28,390 nucleotides of DNA from DAISJI01 sp964559835 (GCA_964559835.1 CAZLJE010000050.1:1-28390), one strand, 5' to 3'; shown: positions 1-7,875, counted from the stretch's first letter. The notes: generated by a model from the sequence alone, not told the origin. A program made the numbers and translations.

Positions 1-86
1 GAGATCGCCAGGATCTTCGTGGTGGGCACAGGCGGCAGCGGGTTCTGCGCTGAAGCAGCGCCCTCGGGGGTGATCGGGTTCTTCAT
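1..86 (-). CDS. 5' end of an unidentified leftward gene (partial)
   Basis: Only the first 28 or so codons are in the window; the gene runs off the left edge. The reading frame opens at an ATG (84-86) preceded by a strong Shine-Dalgarno sequence, AAGGAG, about 8 nt upstream (complement of 95-100), which is the main evidence that it is real. The visible N-terminus begins MKNPITPEGAASAQNPLPPV and is rich in Pro and Ala with no hydrophobic stretch, so it does not look like a signal peptide. The sequence turns hydrophobic (KILAI) just at the edge, as if a folded domain starts there. I do not recognise the family. Confidence 0.6.
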   Translation of the reverse strand, partial: MKNPITPEGAASAQNPLPPVPTTKILAI

Positions 87-120
87 GGCAGTAGCTCCTT
101 AGTCATCTTCGGAGAAATTC

Positions 121-152
121 GGGAAATTCGGGGACCTGTCCCCGAGTTTCCC
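121..152. repeat. 32-bp near-perfect palindrome
   Basis: GGGAAATTCGGGGAC (121-135) is followed by CT and then GTCCCCGAGTTTCCC (138-152), giving a 15-bp stem with one mismatch and a 2-nt spacer. A partial direct copy of the left arm (GAAATTCGGG) lies just before it. It sits between the leftward gene at 1-86 and the rightward gene at 455. A cruciform, a dispersed REP-like unit or a terminator stem are all possible. On the + strand it is followed by a T-rich heptamer array, but not by a clean U tract. Confidence 0.6.
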
Positions 153-154
153 AT

Positions 155-182
155 TGTTGATTTTTGATTTTTGATTTTTGAT
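155..182. repeat. Heptamer tandem repeat, unit TGATTTT
   Basis: Consecutive TGATTTT units are followed by degenerate ones (CGATTGC, TGATCGG). This is a single array without a visible inverted partner. It follows the palindrome at 121-152 and belongs by period, not by sequence, to the 7-bp arrays found at 8631-10253 and 23399-25318. Confidence 0.7.
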
Positions 183-233
183 TTTCGATTGCTGATCGGT
201 GGGTGAGAAATCCCCACCCGTTCCGTCACCCCC

Positions 234-386
234 GACCGGCGAGACGCCGATGTTCCGTCACCCCTGACCGGCGGGACGCCGGTGCTACGAAAACAAGAGG
301 TCCCTCGACTCCGGCGGGCAAACTCGGCCCGCCTCCGCTCGGGATGACAGGTTGAGTGCGTGGTGACCGGCGAGACGCCGATGTTC
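234..386. repeat. Three copies of a 22-bp REP-like palindrome
   Basis: GACCGGCGAGACGCCGATGT-type units lie at 234-255, 266-287 and 365-386. The second copy is a perfect hairpin (ACCGGCG-GGA-CGCCGGT); the other two have one mismatch in the stem. Copies 1 and 2 are 32 bp apart and each copy is near a CGTCACCCC or GTGGT flank. The rest of 200-454 is non-coding spacer. A short leftward open frame across it is repeat-derived (see rejected list). I see no clear promoter for the glutaredoxin gene. Confidence 0.65.
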
Positions 387-454
387 TCTGAGTAGACCGG
401 GTTTTCTGCGACTTCTGGGCCATTTCTTCATCTACTTAGTAGGCCCTCAAAACA

Positions 455-715
455 ATGGAAATCCTAGTTTATTCGTCCAACTGGTGTCCGGATTGCCGTG
501 AAGCCAAGCGCTTCCTGGCCAAACACAACCTCTCGTATCGCGAAATCGATATCGAGAAAGTGCCTGGTGCCGCGCAAGAGGTCATCGAGCGCACGGGTAA
601 GCGCGCCATCCCGCAGTTCGTCATCAACGGCACGTGGGTACAGCCGTATCGTCCGGGTGAAGGCTTCCTGTACGAGGAGATGAGCAAACTGCTGGGCGTA
701 GCCGAAGAAGCTTAG
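455..715 (+). CDS. Glutaredoxin-like thiol-disulfide protein
   Basis: An 86-residue single-domain thioredoxin-fold protein of the glutaredoxin/NrdH/mycoredoxin type. The redox motif CPDC is at residues 11-14, just after the first beta strand (MEILVYSSNW). The cis-proline motif is AIPQF (Pro53), and a GEGFL segment near residue 70 occupies the C-terminal glutathione or partner-contact region. The length fits the family. The likely role is reduction of cytosolic protein disulfides or mixed disulfides; the electron donor cannot be told from sequence. The Pro-Asp dipeptide between the cysteines differs from the CPYC of classical glutaredoxins. No good Shine-Dalgarno precedes the ATG, but it is the only start that keeps the first strand. 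It is monocistronic, with a terminator 15 bp downstream. Confidence 0.9.
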   Translation: MEILVYSSNWCPDCREAKRFLAKHNLSYREIDIEKVPGAAQEVIERTGKRAIPQFVINGTWVQPYRPGEGFLYEEMSKLLGVAEEA

Positions 716-729
716 TAACGTTGTTTATT

Positions 730-763
730 CCGCCGGCGAGATATATCGGCGGACCATTTTTTT
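730..763 (+). terminator. Intrinsic terminator after the glutaredoxin gene
   Basis: CCGCCG (730-735) pairs with CGGCGG (747-752) around an 11-nt loop. ACCA and then a run of seven T (757-763) follow. It lies 15 bp past the stop codon, as expected for a rho-independent terminator. Confidence 0.75.
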
Positions 764-866
764 GGTATTACGCTCGTTACCAGAAGGTATGATGCCGGGC
801 ATCTTCCGAACCGGGTTGGGAAACCAAGTAATCAGGCACTATTAAGCGGCGGGCCTGACGTGGGGC

Positions 867-1904
867 ATGCCGCCGCCGAATGCCCGGGGCCGATTGAAAT
901 CAGTCCGATCGATCGCGCGCTGCGGACAGCGGTTGCTGCCCGCGACAGTAATGGCCGCGATGCTGCTCGCAGGCAGCGCAGCCATCCATCACAACTCCGT
1001 CCGCTCCCGCCAGACGAACGAGATGCTTACGCGGCTGTCCGCCGAGGTCAGCCGGCTTTCGCAAGAGCAATCCATGCCGGCGGTAGTCGTGGCTCGGCAT
1101 CGCTCCTCCATCTGCTACATCTATGCGCTTTATTCGCTGAATCCGCCCGCCGGACACGGGTTGCTGAGACCGCTGCGTACGAGGGTTTCGGGAAGCGGCT
1201 TCGTGGTGGCGAACGGCGTGATCGCGACGAACCGCCACGTCGTCCAGCCGTGGTTCGACGATGACGAGGACGAGGCGCAAATCGCGCGCGGATACACGCC
1301 GAAGCTGGAAAAGCTGGTCGCGTTCTTCCCGGACCGCGTCAAAGAGATCGAACTGACCGACGTAAACGTCTCGCATACGCATGACCTCGCCATCGCGCAC
1401 TTCGCGACCTCGGCGGACACGGCGAACCTGCGGCCGCTGCCTCTGGCGGCACATCCCGCGGTTCCGGGAGAGGCTGTCGTGGTGGTCGGTTATCCGATGG
1501 GCGTGACCGCGATGCTGGCGAAGTCGCCACACAAGGTGTACAAGCGGCTCGCCTACTCGCACGAGACCTTCGATATCGCGAACGACCTGGCGCAGCACTA
1601 CCTGATCCGCCCGTCGGCGACGTATGGGCATCTGGGGGACGTCGTGGAAGACAAGCTAGTCTACGACGCGCCCACGGCGCAGGGCGGTAGCGGCGGCCCG
1701 GTCTTCAATTCGCGCGGGCAGGTGATCGGCGTGAATGCGGCTTATATCGACGGTTTCGCCGGAGGCACGCTGGGTGTGTCGGTGGAGGCGCTGAAGCCGC
1801 TGCTGTTCAAACAGCAGTCACATCGCAACAACCCAGCGGCCGCGCAGAACGACGGAACCATCGCGTCGTCCGAGCCCATTCCTGATGATGGTGATAACGA
1901 CTAG
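867..1904 (+). CDS. Membrane-anchored trypsin-like (S1C, DegP-type) serine protease
   Basis: A 345-residue protein with a chymotrypsin-like protease domain. The catalytic triad is visible: His124 in TNRHVV, Asp173 in THDLAIA, and Ser275 in the oxyanion motif AQGGSGGPVF. Residues 23-40 form one hydrophobic segment, an uncleaved signal anchor or signal peptide, so the protease domain should be periplasmic. Unlike DegP/HtrA there is no PDZ domain: the protease domain ends near residue 310 and a polar tail follows. An insert between His and Asp (DDDEDEAQIARGYTPK) is acidic. Substrates are unknown; a quality-control or processing role is an inference. The start has only a weak upstream GGGG, so the N-terminus is uncertain. 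Its TAG stop overlaps the stop of the convergent ClC gene. Confidence 0.87.
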   Translation: MPPPNARGRLKSVRSIARCGQRLLPATVMAAMLLAGSAAIHHNSVRSRQTNEMLTRLSAEVSRLSQEQSMPAVVVARHRSSICYIYALYSLNPPAGHGLLRPLRTRVSGSGFVVANGVIATNRHVVQPWFDDDEDEAQIARGYTPKLEKLVAFFPDRVKEIELTDVNVSHTHDLAIAHFATSADTANLRPLPLAAHPAVPGEAVVVVGYPMGVTAMLAKSPHKVYKRLAYSHETFDIANDLAQHYLIRPSATYGHLGDVVEDKLVYDAPTAQGGSGGPVFNSRGQVIGVNAAYIDGFAGGTLGVSVEALKPLLFKQQSHRNNPAAAQNDGTIASSEPIPDDGDND

Positions 1905-3772
1905 CGCGCGAAACGCTTGAGCCACCCCGGTTCGCGCACGTGCTCGTCCTGCAAGCGCTTAAGCCGCGCCGCCATGATCCCGCTGCGTCCGAGATATCCG
2001 ACGAGTCTGTGCTCATCGGTACGCGACACCACGGGCAGGCGGCCGACGTTGTTGCGCAGCATCTTCTCCGCAGCCTCGTAGAGAAGTTCGTCGGGGTAAG
2101 TGACGACCAGCGTCTTGCTGCCGGCATCGCGCACGCTCATATTTCCGGCAGGATCGAGTTCCAGCGCGCGCAGCACGTCGCCGCGGGTAATAATGCCGGT
2201 GAGGCGGCCTTCGTAGTCGACCACGGGCAATGCGAGGTGCTTGAGGGTGTTCCCGCCCGCCATTTTCGCGGCCAGTTCGCTCACGTTGGAATCGCCGGGG
2301 ATGGTGGTCAGGTCCGTGGACATCGTGTCCTGCACCCGGTACTGCTGGAGCACGTCGGGCTCGTAGTCCTGGTGGATGTGGAGACCACGGCGCGCGAGTT
2401 TCTCGGTCATGATCGAGGTCTTAGTGAACATCATCGCTACGCCGTCGGCGATCACGCACACGAGCATCAGCGGCAGGACGGAGTTGTAGTCCTGCGTGAT
2501 CTCGAAAGCGAAGATGATGAACGTGAAGGTCGCGCGCGAGGCGGCGCCAAACACGGCGCCCATCGCAACCAGTGCGAAGGCGCCCGGCGAGAGGTTCGTT
2601 CCTGCCGCGGAGTTCAACAGGATGGCGAAGGCGCCGCCCATCGCCGCGCTCGACATGAACATCGGCGCCAGTAATCCACCCGATGTGCCGGATCCGAGTG
2701 AAACCACCAGCGCCAGCGCCTTGAAGACCATCACGAGCACAAGGATCTTCAACGGCAGACTGTTGTTCAGGATGGCGGAGATGGTGTCGTAGCCGACGCC
2801 GAGCACGCGCGGAACGAAGTAACCGATGATACCCAGCCCGAGCGCGCCGATCGCGGGCCACCACATGTCGTCGATGGGCAGCTTCTCGAACTGGTCTTCG
2901 ACCCAATAGAGCAGGTTGCTGAACCCAACCGCCGCTATGCCGCACAACAATCCCAGCAGAACGTACCAAGGCAGCGCGTGTGGGATCCCGAAATCCACGC
3001 GCGCGACCTTGAACATCTGCCCCGGCCCCATCAGCACCATGTGGACACTGGTCGCGATGGTGCTGGCGATCACCAGCGGGATGAAGGAGCGCGACTTGAA
3101 TTCAAAGAGCAGCAGTTCAATCGCCAGGACTACGGCGGCAATGGGCGTGTTGAACGTCGCCGCCATACCTGCCGCGGCGCCGCACGCCAGCAGCACTTTG
3201 CGTTCGGCGGCGGTGGTGTGGAACACCTGGCCGATGAGCGAACCGACGCTGCCGCCCGTCTGGATGATCGGGCCTTCCGCGCCGAACGGGCCGCCGGTGC
3301 CGATGGCGATCGCCGCCGAGATCGGCTTCAAGATGGCGACCTTCGGCTCAATGCGGCTGCGGCTGAGGAGCACGGCTTCCATAGCTTCGGGGATGCCGTG
3401 GCCGCGTATCTTGCGCGAGCCATACTTCGCCATGATGCCGACGATCACGCCGCCAATCACGGGGATGACGATGATCCACGGGCCGAACGGCGTGTCCATT
3501 GGACTGACGAAATGAAAAGACCAGCGGTGATAGAAGGCCAGGTTCGTGAACAGGCCGATCAGGTTATAGAGGAGATAGGCGATGATGCCGGCCAGCCCGC
3601 CGATAAATCCGGCAAGCAGCGAAACCAGCAGCATGCGGAAGCGGTGCGCGGTGAAAGTCGGGCCCTCAACGAGTCCGGCGACGGCCCCGCTCTGCGCGGT
3701 GGCCTCGTCGCCGTCGGACTTCGTTGAAGCCTTGCCTGAATGCAGCTGTGGGCCCTTGAAGGGTTCTGTCAT
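1901..3772 (-). CDS. ClC-family anion channel/transporter with C-terminal CBS pair
   Basis: A 623-residue ClC protein. The membrane core spans roughly residues 45-455 and carries the pore signatures GHGIPE (124-129), GTGGPFGAEGP with the gating glutamate Glu166, and GSGTSGGLLAPMF (360-372). Two CBS domains follow (about 480-540 and 547-605), the usual nucleotide-sensing regulatory module. Compared from memory with E. coli ClC-ec1, the internal proton glutamate (Glu203) aligns with Leu220 and the central pore Tyr445 aligns with Met455; Ser107 of GSGIP is replaced by His125. This leaves open whether it is a channel or an uncoupled or otherwise selective exchanger. It overlaps the upstream marR stop by 4 bp (ATGA), so the two are translationally coupled. 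Confidence 0.93.
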   Translation of the reverse strand: MTEPFKGPQLHSGKASTKSDGDEATAQSGAVAGLVEGPTFTAHRFRMLLVSLLAGFIGGLAGIIAYLLYNLIGLFTNLAFYHRWSFHFVSPMDTPFGPWIIVIPVIGGVIVGIMAKYGSRKIRGHGIPEAMEAVLLSRSRIEPKVAILKPISAAIAIGTGGPFGAEGPIIQTGGSVGSLIGQVFHTTAAERKVLLACGAAAGMAATFNTPIAAVVLAIELLLFEFKSRSFIPLVIASTIATSVHMVLMGPGQMFKVARVDFGIPHALPWYVLLGLLCGIAAVGFSNLLYWVEDQFEKLPIDDMWWPAIGALGLGIIGYFVPRVLGVGYDTISAILNNSLPLKILVLVMVFKALALVVSLGSGTSGGLLAPMFMSSAAMGGAFAILLNSAAGTNLSPGAFALVAMGAVFGAASRATFTFIIFAFEITQDYNSVLPLMLVCVIADGVAMMFTKTSIMTEKLARRGLHIHQDYEPDVLQQYRVQDTMSTDLTTIPGDSNVSELAAKMAGGNTLKHLALPVVDYEGRLTGIITRGDVLRALELDPAGNMSVRDAGSKTLVVTYPDELLYEAAEKMLRNNVGRLPVVSRTDEHRLVGYLGRSGIMAARLKRLQDEHVREPGWLKRFAR

Positions 3773-4248
3773 CCTGCTCGTGTTCCTCTCGGCCGTGCTT
3801 TCCTGGGCGGGCCCTCCATTTCCATCTCGGAGTCGCGCAGGACCTTCTTCAACGACGTGACCAGCTCCGGCCCCATCTCCCGGATCTCGTTGCGGTGGTG
3901 CAGCGCCAGTTCCTGCAAGAGCCGTTCGCCCTTGGGCGTCAGCTCCAGCATGACTTCGCGGCGATCGTTGTCGCTGCGCCGGCGGCGCACCAGGGAACGC
4001 TTGCTCAGCCGGTCCACCAGTTCGACCGTGCTGTGGTGCTGGATCTGCAGCCGCTCGGCGATGTCGCCGATACGGGGCTTGTCGCCGTTGGGCAGTCCCT
4101 TGACGGCAAGCATTAACTGGTACTGCTGCGGTTCCAGGCCTGCTTCGCGTGCCGCGTGCTCGCTGAACCTGAGAAAGCGGCGGATCTGGTAACGGAATTC
4201 GGCCATGGCCCGGTAATTGGGTTGGCCACTCGTAACGCGTGGGCTCAT
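3769..4248 (-). CDS. MarR-family transcriptional regulator
   Basis: A 159-residue winged-helix regulator. The N-terminal dimer helix is followed by a helix-turn-helix at about residues 58-83 (IGDIAERLQIQHHSTVELVD) and a basic wing (RRRRSDNDRREVMLELT, 88-104), and a C-terminal dimerisation helix. The length fits MarR proteins. The chosen start has GAGGTGA 5 nt upstream; an internal Met15 is an alternative. It is the first gene of a coupled pair with the ClC gene (4-bp overlap), so it probably controls the transporter together with itself. A palindrome at 4263-4275 just upstream is a candidate self-operator. The ligand is unknown. Confidence 0.9.
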   Translation of the reverse strand: MSPRVTSGQPNYRAMAEFRYQIRRFLRFSEHAAREAGLEPQQYQLMLAVKGLPNGDKPRIGDIAERLQIQHHSTVELVDRLSKRSLVRRRRSDNDRREVMLELTPKGERLLQELALHHRNEIREMGPELVTSLKKVLRDSEMEMEGPPRKARPRGTRAG

Positions 4249-4262
4249 CGGCTCACCTCAGA

Positions 4263-4275
4263 ATCGTATCACGAT
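4263..4275 (-). promoter_or_regulatory. Candidate MarR operator
   Basis: The 13-bp inverted repeat ATCGT-ATC-ACGAT is centred about 20 bp upstream of the marR start codon, next to an A/T-rich stretch (ATATAAATTTT). Size, symmetry and position suit autoregulation by a MarR dimer. No footprint or second site is visible, so this is inference. Confidence 0.4.
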
Positions 4276-4318
4276 ATAAATTTTGGCGCTGACACGGCCG
4301 GCGGGAAGCTCGGCCTTA

Positions 4319-4615
4319 TCAGCACCTTCGTGGATTCTGGAGGGAAGACAGTCCGGAAGATTCCGTCGCGGGAGCTACCTTCGAAGTTCCGACACGAGTG
4401 TCGTGGACCGCGTCAGGGTCAAGCGCGACGGTCGGCAACACCGCTTTTGGCGCGGCCTGCAAGTGCGAAGGAAGAGCGAACTCGGCGGCGACAATCGGAC
4501 TGTTGGGATCGTCCGCGTAGGAGCCCCCGAGACAGCACAGGTCCTCCGTGATCCAGCCGAAGCCGAATCCAACGGCCGCTACCAGCGCCATCAACAGGAC
4601 CACTCTTCGCGTCAC
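4319..4615 (-). CDS. Small exported protein of unknown function
   Basis: A 98-residue protein with a GTG start, a GAGG Shine-Dalgarno about 8 nt upstream, and a very good promoter at 4657-4685; together these make it believable despite its size. The N-terminus (MTRRVVLLMALVAAVGFGFG) is a typical signal peptide or anchor. The remainder is short, Ala/Pro/Ser-rich and without recognisable domain; two adjacent cysteines (CC, residues 27-28) fall near the end of the hydrophobic part. It lies upstream of marR on the same strand (70-bp gap) and may be cotranscribed with it. I do not recognise a family and infer only that it is exported or membrane-tethered. Confidence 0.6.
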   Translation of the reverse strand: MTRRVVLLMALVAAVGFGFGWITEDLCCLGGSYADDPNSPIVAAEFALPSHLQAAPKAVLPTVALDPDAVHDTRVGTSKVAPATESSGLSSLQNPRRC

Positions 4616-4656
4616 AAATACCTCGGGTCAGGACACAATTTCCGACCGCCGGACGT

Positions 4657-4685
4657 ACTCTAACCGGGAGGCTTCCGGGTGTCAA
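4657..4685 (-). promoter_or_regulatory. Sigma70-type promoter for the 98-residue exported protein
   Basis: On the minus strand, TTGACA (complement of 4680-4685) and TAGAGT (complement of 4657-4662) are separated by 17 bp. The predicted transcript starts near 4650, leaving a leader of about 35 nt before the GTG start. The purB gene on the opposite strand has a possible -10 (TACAAT, 4770-4775) but no convincing -35. Confidence 0.65.
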
Positions 4686-4801
4686 TCACCCTAAAGGTGG
4701 GATGATGACGCCGGGCCCGGGGTGGCGTTCTCTTTTTCGGCGACAACCCCGGTTTCAGGCGCCGCCATTTACAATGAGTCGCTTTCAAGGAGGATGCCTG
4801 C

Positions 4802-6166
4802 GTGATCGCCCGCTATACCCGCCCGGAGATGGGACACATCTGGAGCGACGAGAATAAGTTCCGGCAGTGGCTGGCCGTCGAGATCGCGGCCACCGAGACC
4901 CTGGCCGACGCGGGCATCGTCCCGCGCTCTGCCGCCCGCGCCATCCGCCGCAAAGGGGATTTCGAGGTCGCCCGTATTCACCAGATCGAGGCCGAGGTGA
5001 AACACGATGTGATCGCCTTCACCACCGCGGTGGCGGAGAAGGTCGGCCCCGAGTCGCGATGGCTACATTACGGGCTGACGTCGAACGACGTCGTAGACAC
5101 GGCACAGGCGCTCCAGATCAAGGCGGCATCCTCGTTGATCATGGCCGGCATCGAACGCCTGCGCGAAGTGCTGCGCCGCCGCGCCTTCGAGTTCAAAGAC
5201 ACGCCGCAGATCGGCCGCACGCACGGCATTCATGCCGAGCCCATCACCTTCGGCCTGAAACTCGCCAACTGGTACGCCGAAATGACGCGCAACCGCGAGC
5301 GTTTCGCCGCCGCGGCCGAGGACCTGCGAGTGGGAAAGTTCTCCGGGGCGGTCGGCAATTTCGCCCACCTCGAGCCGGAGTATGAGGAGGCGATCTGCGC
5401 GCGACTGGGACTGCGCGTGGACCCCATCACCACCCAGGTCATCTCGCGCGACCGGCACGCGAGTTATGTCGCCACACTGGCGGTGCTCTGCTCGACGCTG
5501 GACAAGATCGCGGTCGAGATCCGGCACCTGCAACGGACCGAGGTCCGGGAGGCGGAGGAGTTCTTCAGCGAGAAACAGAAAGGCTCGTCGGCGATGCCGC
5601 ACAAGCGCAATCCGGTGACGCTGGAGCAGATCAGCGGGCTGGCGAGGGTCGTGCGCGGCAACGCGCAAGCCGCGTTCGAGAACGTGGCGCTATGGCACGA
5701 GCGCGATATCTCGCATTCATCGGTCGAGCGGGTAATCCTGCCGGACTCGACCATCCTCGCCGACTACCTGCTCGACAAAACGGCGACGCTGCTGGAAAAA
5801 ATGTTCGTCTACCCCAAACGCATGCAGGCCAATCTCGACAGTACCGGCGGCCTCGTGTTCAGCGGGCAATTGCTGCTGGACCTGGTCGAAAATGGTGTTG
5901 CGCGCGAGGACGCCTACCGGATCGTGCAACGAAACGCCATGCGCGCCTGGCAGGAGGGACTGAACTTCCGCGAGCTCATCCTTAGCGATCCCGATATCTC
6001 GGGGCGAGTGCCGCCCAAGCAGATCGAGCGGGCGTTCGACCTGAGGCGCCAGTTGCGCAACGTGGACAAGATATTCGCGCGCGTGTTTGGCGATTTGAAG
6101 AAGCTGGACAGCTCCGGCGGTCGCAAGAAATCACGCGCGAGAACGGCGGCAGGAAACGCGAAGTAG
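4802..6166 (+). CDS. purB: Adenylosuccinate lyase
   Basis: A 454-residue member of the fumarase/aspartase superfamily. PurB cleaves SAICAR to AICAR and adenylosuccinate to AMP, releasing fumarate, in cytosolic purine synthesis. The signature loop GSSAMPHKRNP is at residues 261-271 and contains the catalytic serine (Ser262/263). His141 in GRTHG is the likely general acid/base, and His68 (KHDV) and TSND (93-96) line the active site. Start choice: a GTG with a perfect AAGGAGG 8 nt upstream (4787-4793). A nearer ATG at 4794 meets a stop after three codons. A Lys/Arg-rich tail (residues 438-454) extends past the fold. No other purine gene is adjacent. It ends 6 bp from the convergent ChaN-like gene. 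Confidence 0.96.
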   Translation: MIARYTRPEMGHIWSDENKFRQWLAVEIAATETLADAGIVPRSAARAIRRKGDFEVARIHQIEAEVKHDVIAFTTAVAEKVGPESRWLHYGLTSNDVVDTAQALQIKAASSLIMAGIERLREVLRRRAFEFKDTPQIGRTHGIHAEPITFGLKLANWYAEMTRNRERFAAAAEDLRVGKFSGAVGNFAHLEPEYEEAICARLGLRVDPITTQVISRDRHASYVATLAVLCSTLDKIAVEIRHLQRTEVREAEEFFSEKQKGSSAMPHKRNPVTLEQISGLARVVRGNAQAAFENVALWHERDISHSSVERVILPDSTILADYLLDKTATLLEKMFVYPKRMQANLDSTGGLVFSGQLLLDLVENGVAREDAYRIVQRNAMRAWQEGLNFRELILSDPDISGRVPPKQIERAFDLRRQLRNVDKIFARVFGDLKKLDSSGGRKKSRARTAAGNAK

Positions 6167-6172
6167 CGAAGG

Positions 6173-7849
6173 CTACGAGGGGCGGCGAGTGATCTTCGTC
6201 GCCCGGCGCACGGTCGCAAAGTACGCCGTGCGCGCGGTTCCGGCCCGGTGCAGAGGTCGCATAAAAAGCGATCGTAGAAAGCGCTTTGCGACCCGTCCGT
6301 TCAGATATGCCTCGTAGAGTTGTGTCCCCAGCATCTGTCCCAGCCACGAGGTCACGAACTCGCGCTTGGCGCCTGCAAAAAGCACGCCCTGGCGAAGGAG
6401 TTCGGGCATTCCGCGGTAACGATGGAGGTAGGCCTCGTAGTCCTTGTGCAGGACGAGGAAGTCGATCATCTCCATGTACTCGCGGTAGCTATAGATGGTC
6501 TGGCCTTCGATCTCCTCGCGCGGCTGCGCATAAAGCGGGTACAGATCGGCTTCGCGCACCGACGGCCGTGTCGGACAGAGCACGCGCGAACCGAAGTAGG
6601 CGAGCGCCTCGGTGAGAACGGTGGCGTAGAAGTCGTCTTCCGCTGTCAGGCGTTCCGGCGATCCGGCGCGACGGCCAAGGGTCCCCTGGCATGCGTGATG
6701 CACAAAGCGTGCCGCCTCTTCTGCCCCGCGCTCCACGCCAAAGGTCGTCGCGAAGATGGCGTTTACCGACGCCACATGACACGCGCCGTTCGTTTCCACG
6801 CGGTTGAGGATGCGCCTCACCTCGAAATCGTTCAGCCCCTTACGCTCCAACAGGCGCTGGAGTTGCTCGGGCGAAGTCCGGCACCAGACCTCCGGGAGCA
6901 TGTCGACGAGGAACTTCGGTTGCGTGCGGTTCGTCGGCGAATACTTGTCGATGTTGAGGAAGCGCAGCAGGGCGTCGATGAGGTTGTAGACGCTGGGGGC
7001 GATGTCGGGCGAGGCAGCGCCGATCCGGCGCCAGCGGTCGATACAGAGCCGGTAGCTTTCGTACTTGTCGAGCGGCGTGGCGGTGAAGGCGCACACCACG
7101 TCGTCGGAGACTTCCACGGCCGGAACGCGATCACAATTCTCGCCGGCGGCCTGCCAGTACAGCATGTCGACATTCTGGAGAACGGTCAGAATGCGGCCCG
7201 GCGTTTCCGCCTGCCGCAGCATTGCCGGGAGGTGGTTCGGGGCGAGATGCGATTCGCCGAACAGCACGAGGACCAGCGCATCCGGGTTCTGGGCGCGGAT
7301 TTCCAGGATCTTGCTGGCGGCGTGGCGGTCGCGGGCGGCGATGCGGCGCATGTCGGTGCGCGGCATGCAGTCGATGCCGTACACGCGGGCGGCGTGTGCG
7401 CGCGCGACGGTCAGGAGTTCGCGATACGATTCCCACGCGTAGCCCCAATCAAGGTCGAAGCGGATGCGCTCGCGCAATTCGTTCTCGGAGATCTCGCGGG
7501 CCATCCACTCGTCGAGCACGTTCTGGTGGCGAGCGAAAACGGCCTCCAGTCCGAGCACGACCGGGCGCGATGTTTCCCGCGTCATCTCTTTCACCAACTC
7601 GGTGACGAAGTGCTGGGAAGCGGGCAACGCATGGTAATCGCCGATGAGCACGATATCGGAGGCCGCGATGCGCTGGTGCAGTGCCGCGCGCGTGAGAACC
7701 GATCCGTAGGTACGGAACGACTCCGCATAGTCGCGCAGATAGCGGCAGCGGCCCATGCAGTCGGCGGCGCGAATCTCGCGTTCGACCTGCGCGAGCGCGT
7801 GCAATTGCGCGGCGCTGCGGCGCAGGCGAAGGACGGTGTTCGTGCCCAT
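6173..7849 (-). CDS. ChaN-like (haem-binding uptake fold) protein with long C-terminal region
   Basis: A 558-residue protein. Residues about 55-260 match the ChaN/Tiki superfamily pattern: a first strand ending in IVLIGDYHALPASQHF (His73), a VVLGLEAV strand (97-104), and VLVLFGESHLAPNHLP (His201), the two His-bearing loops that form the metal- or haem-binding site in relatives. Residues about 260-558 are an additional, mainly helical region that I do not recognise, with many Arg and Tyr (DFLVLHKDYEAYLHRYRG). There is no signal peptide and no lipobox, unlike classical ChaN lipoproteins, so a cytosolic role is likely. Function is unknown; a hydrolase, metalloprotease-like or haem-related role are options. 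It is divergent from ubiX across 171 bp. Confidence 0.75.
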   Translation of the reverse strand: MGTNTVLRLRRSAAQLHALAQVEREIRAADCMGRCRYLRDYAESFRTYGSVLTRAALHQRIAASDIVLIGDYHALPASQHFVTELVKEMTRETSRPVVLGLEAVFARHQNVLDEWMAREISENELRERIRFDLDWGYAWESYRELLTVARAHAARVYGIDCMPRTDMRRIAARDRHAASKILEIRAQNPDALVLVLFGESHLAPNHLPAMLRQAETPGRILTVLQNVDMLYWQAAGENCDRVPAVEVSDDVVCAFTATPLDKYESYRLCIDRWRRIGAASPDIAPSVYNLIDALLRFLNIDKYSPTNRTQPKFLVDMLPEVWCRTSPEQLQRLLERKGLNDFEVRRILNRVETNGACHVASVNAIFATTFGVERGAEEAARFVHHACQGTLGRRAGSPERLTAEDDFYATVLTEALAYFGSRVLCPTRPSVREADLYPLYAQPREEIEGQTIYSYREYMEMIDFLVLHKDYEAYLHRYRGMPELLRQGVLFAGAKREFVTSWLGQMLGTQLYEAYLNGRVAKRFLRSLFMRPLHRAGTARTAYFATVRRATKITRRPS

Positions 7850-7875
7850 GGTCGTAAGTCTTTCTGGGGCCGCGC

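Noticed and set aside
226..423. Leftward 65-codon open frame
   Set aside because: It runs through the three REP-like palindromes, has no ribosome site, and its sequence is explained by the repeats.
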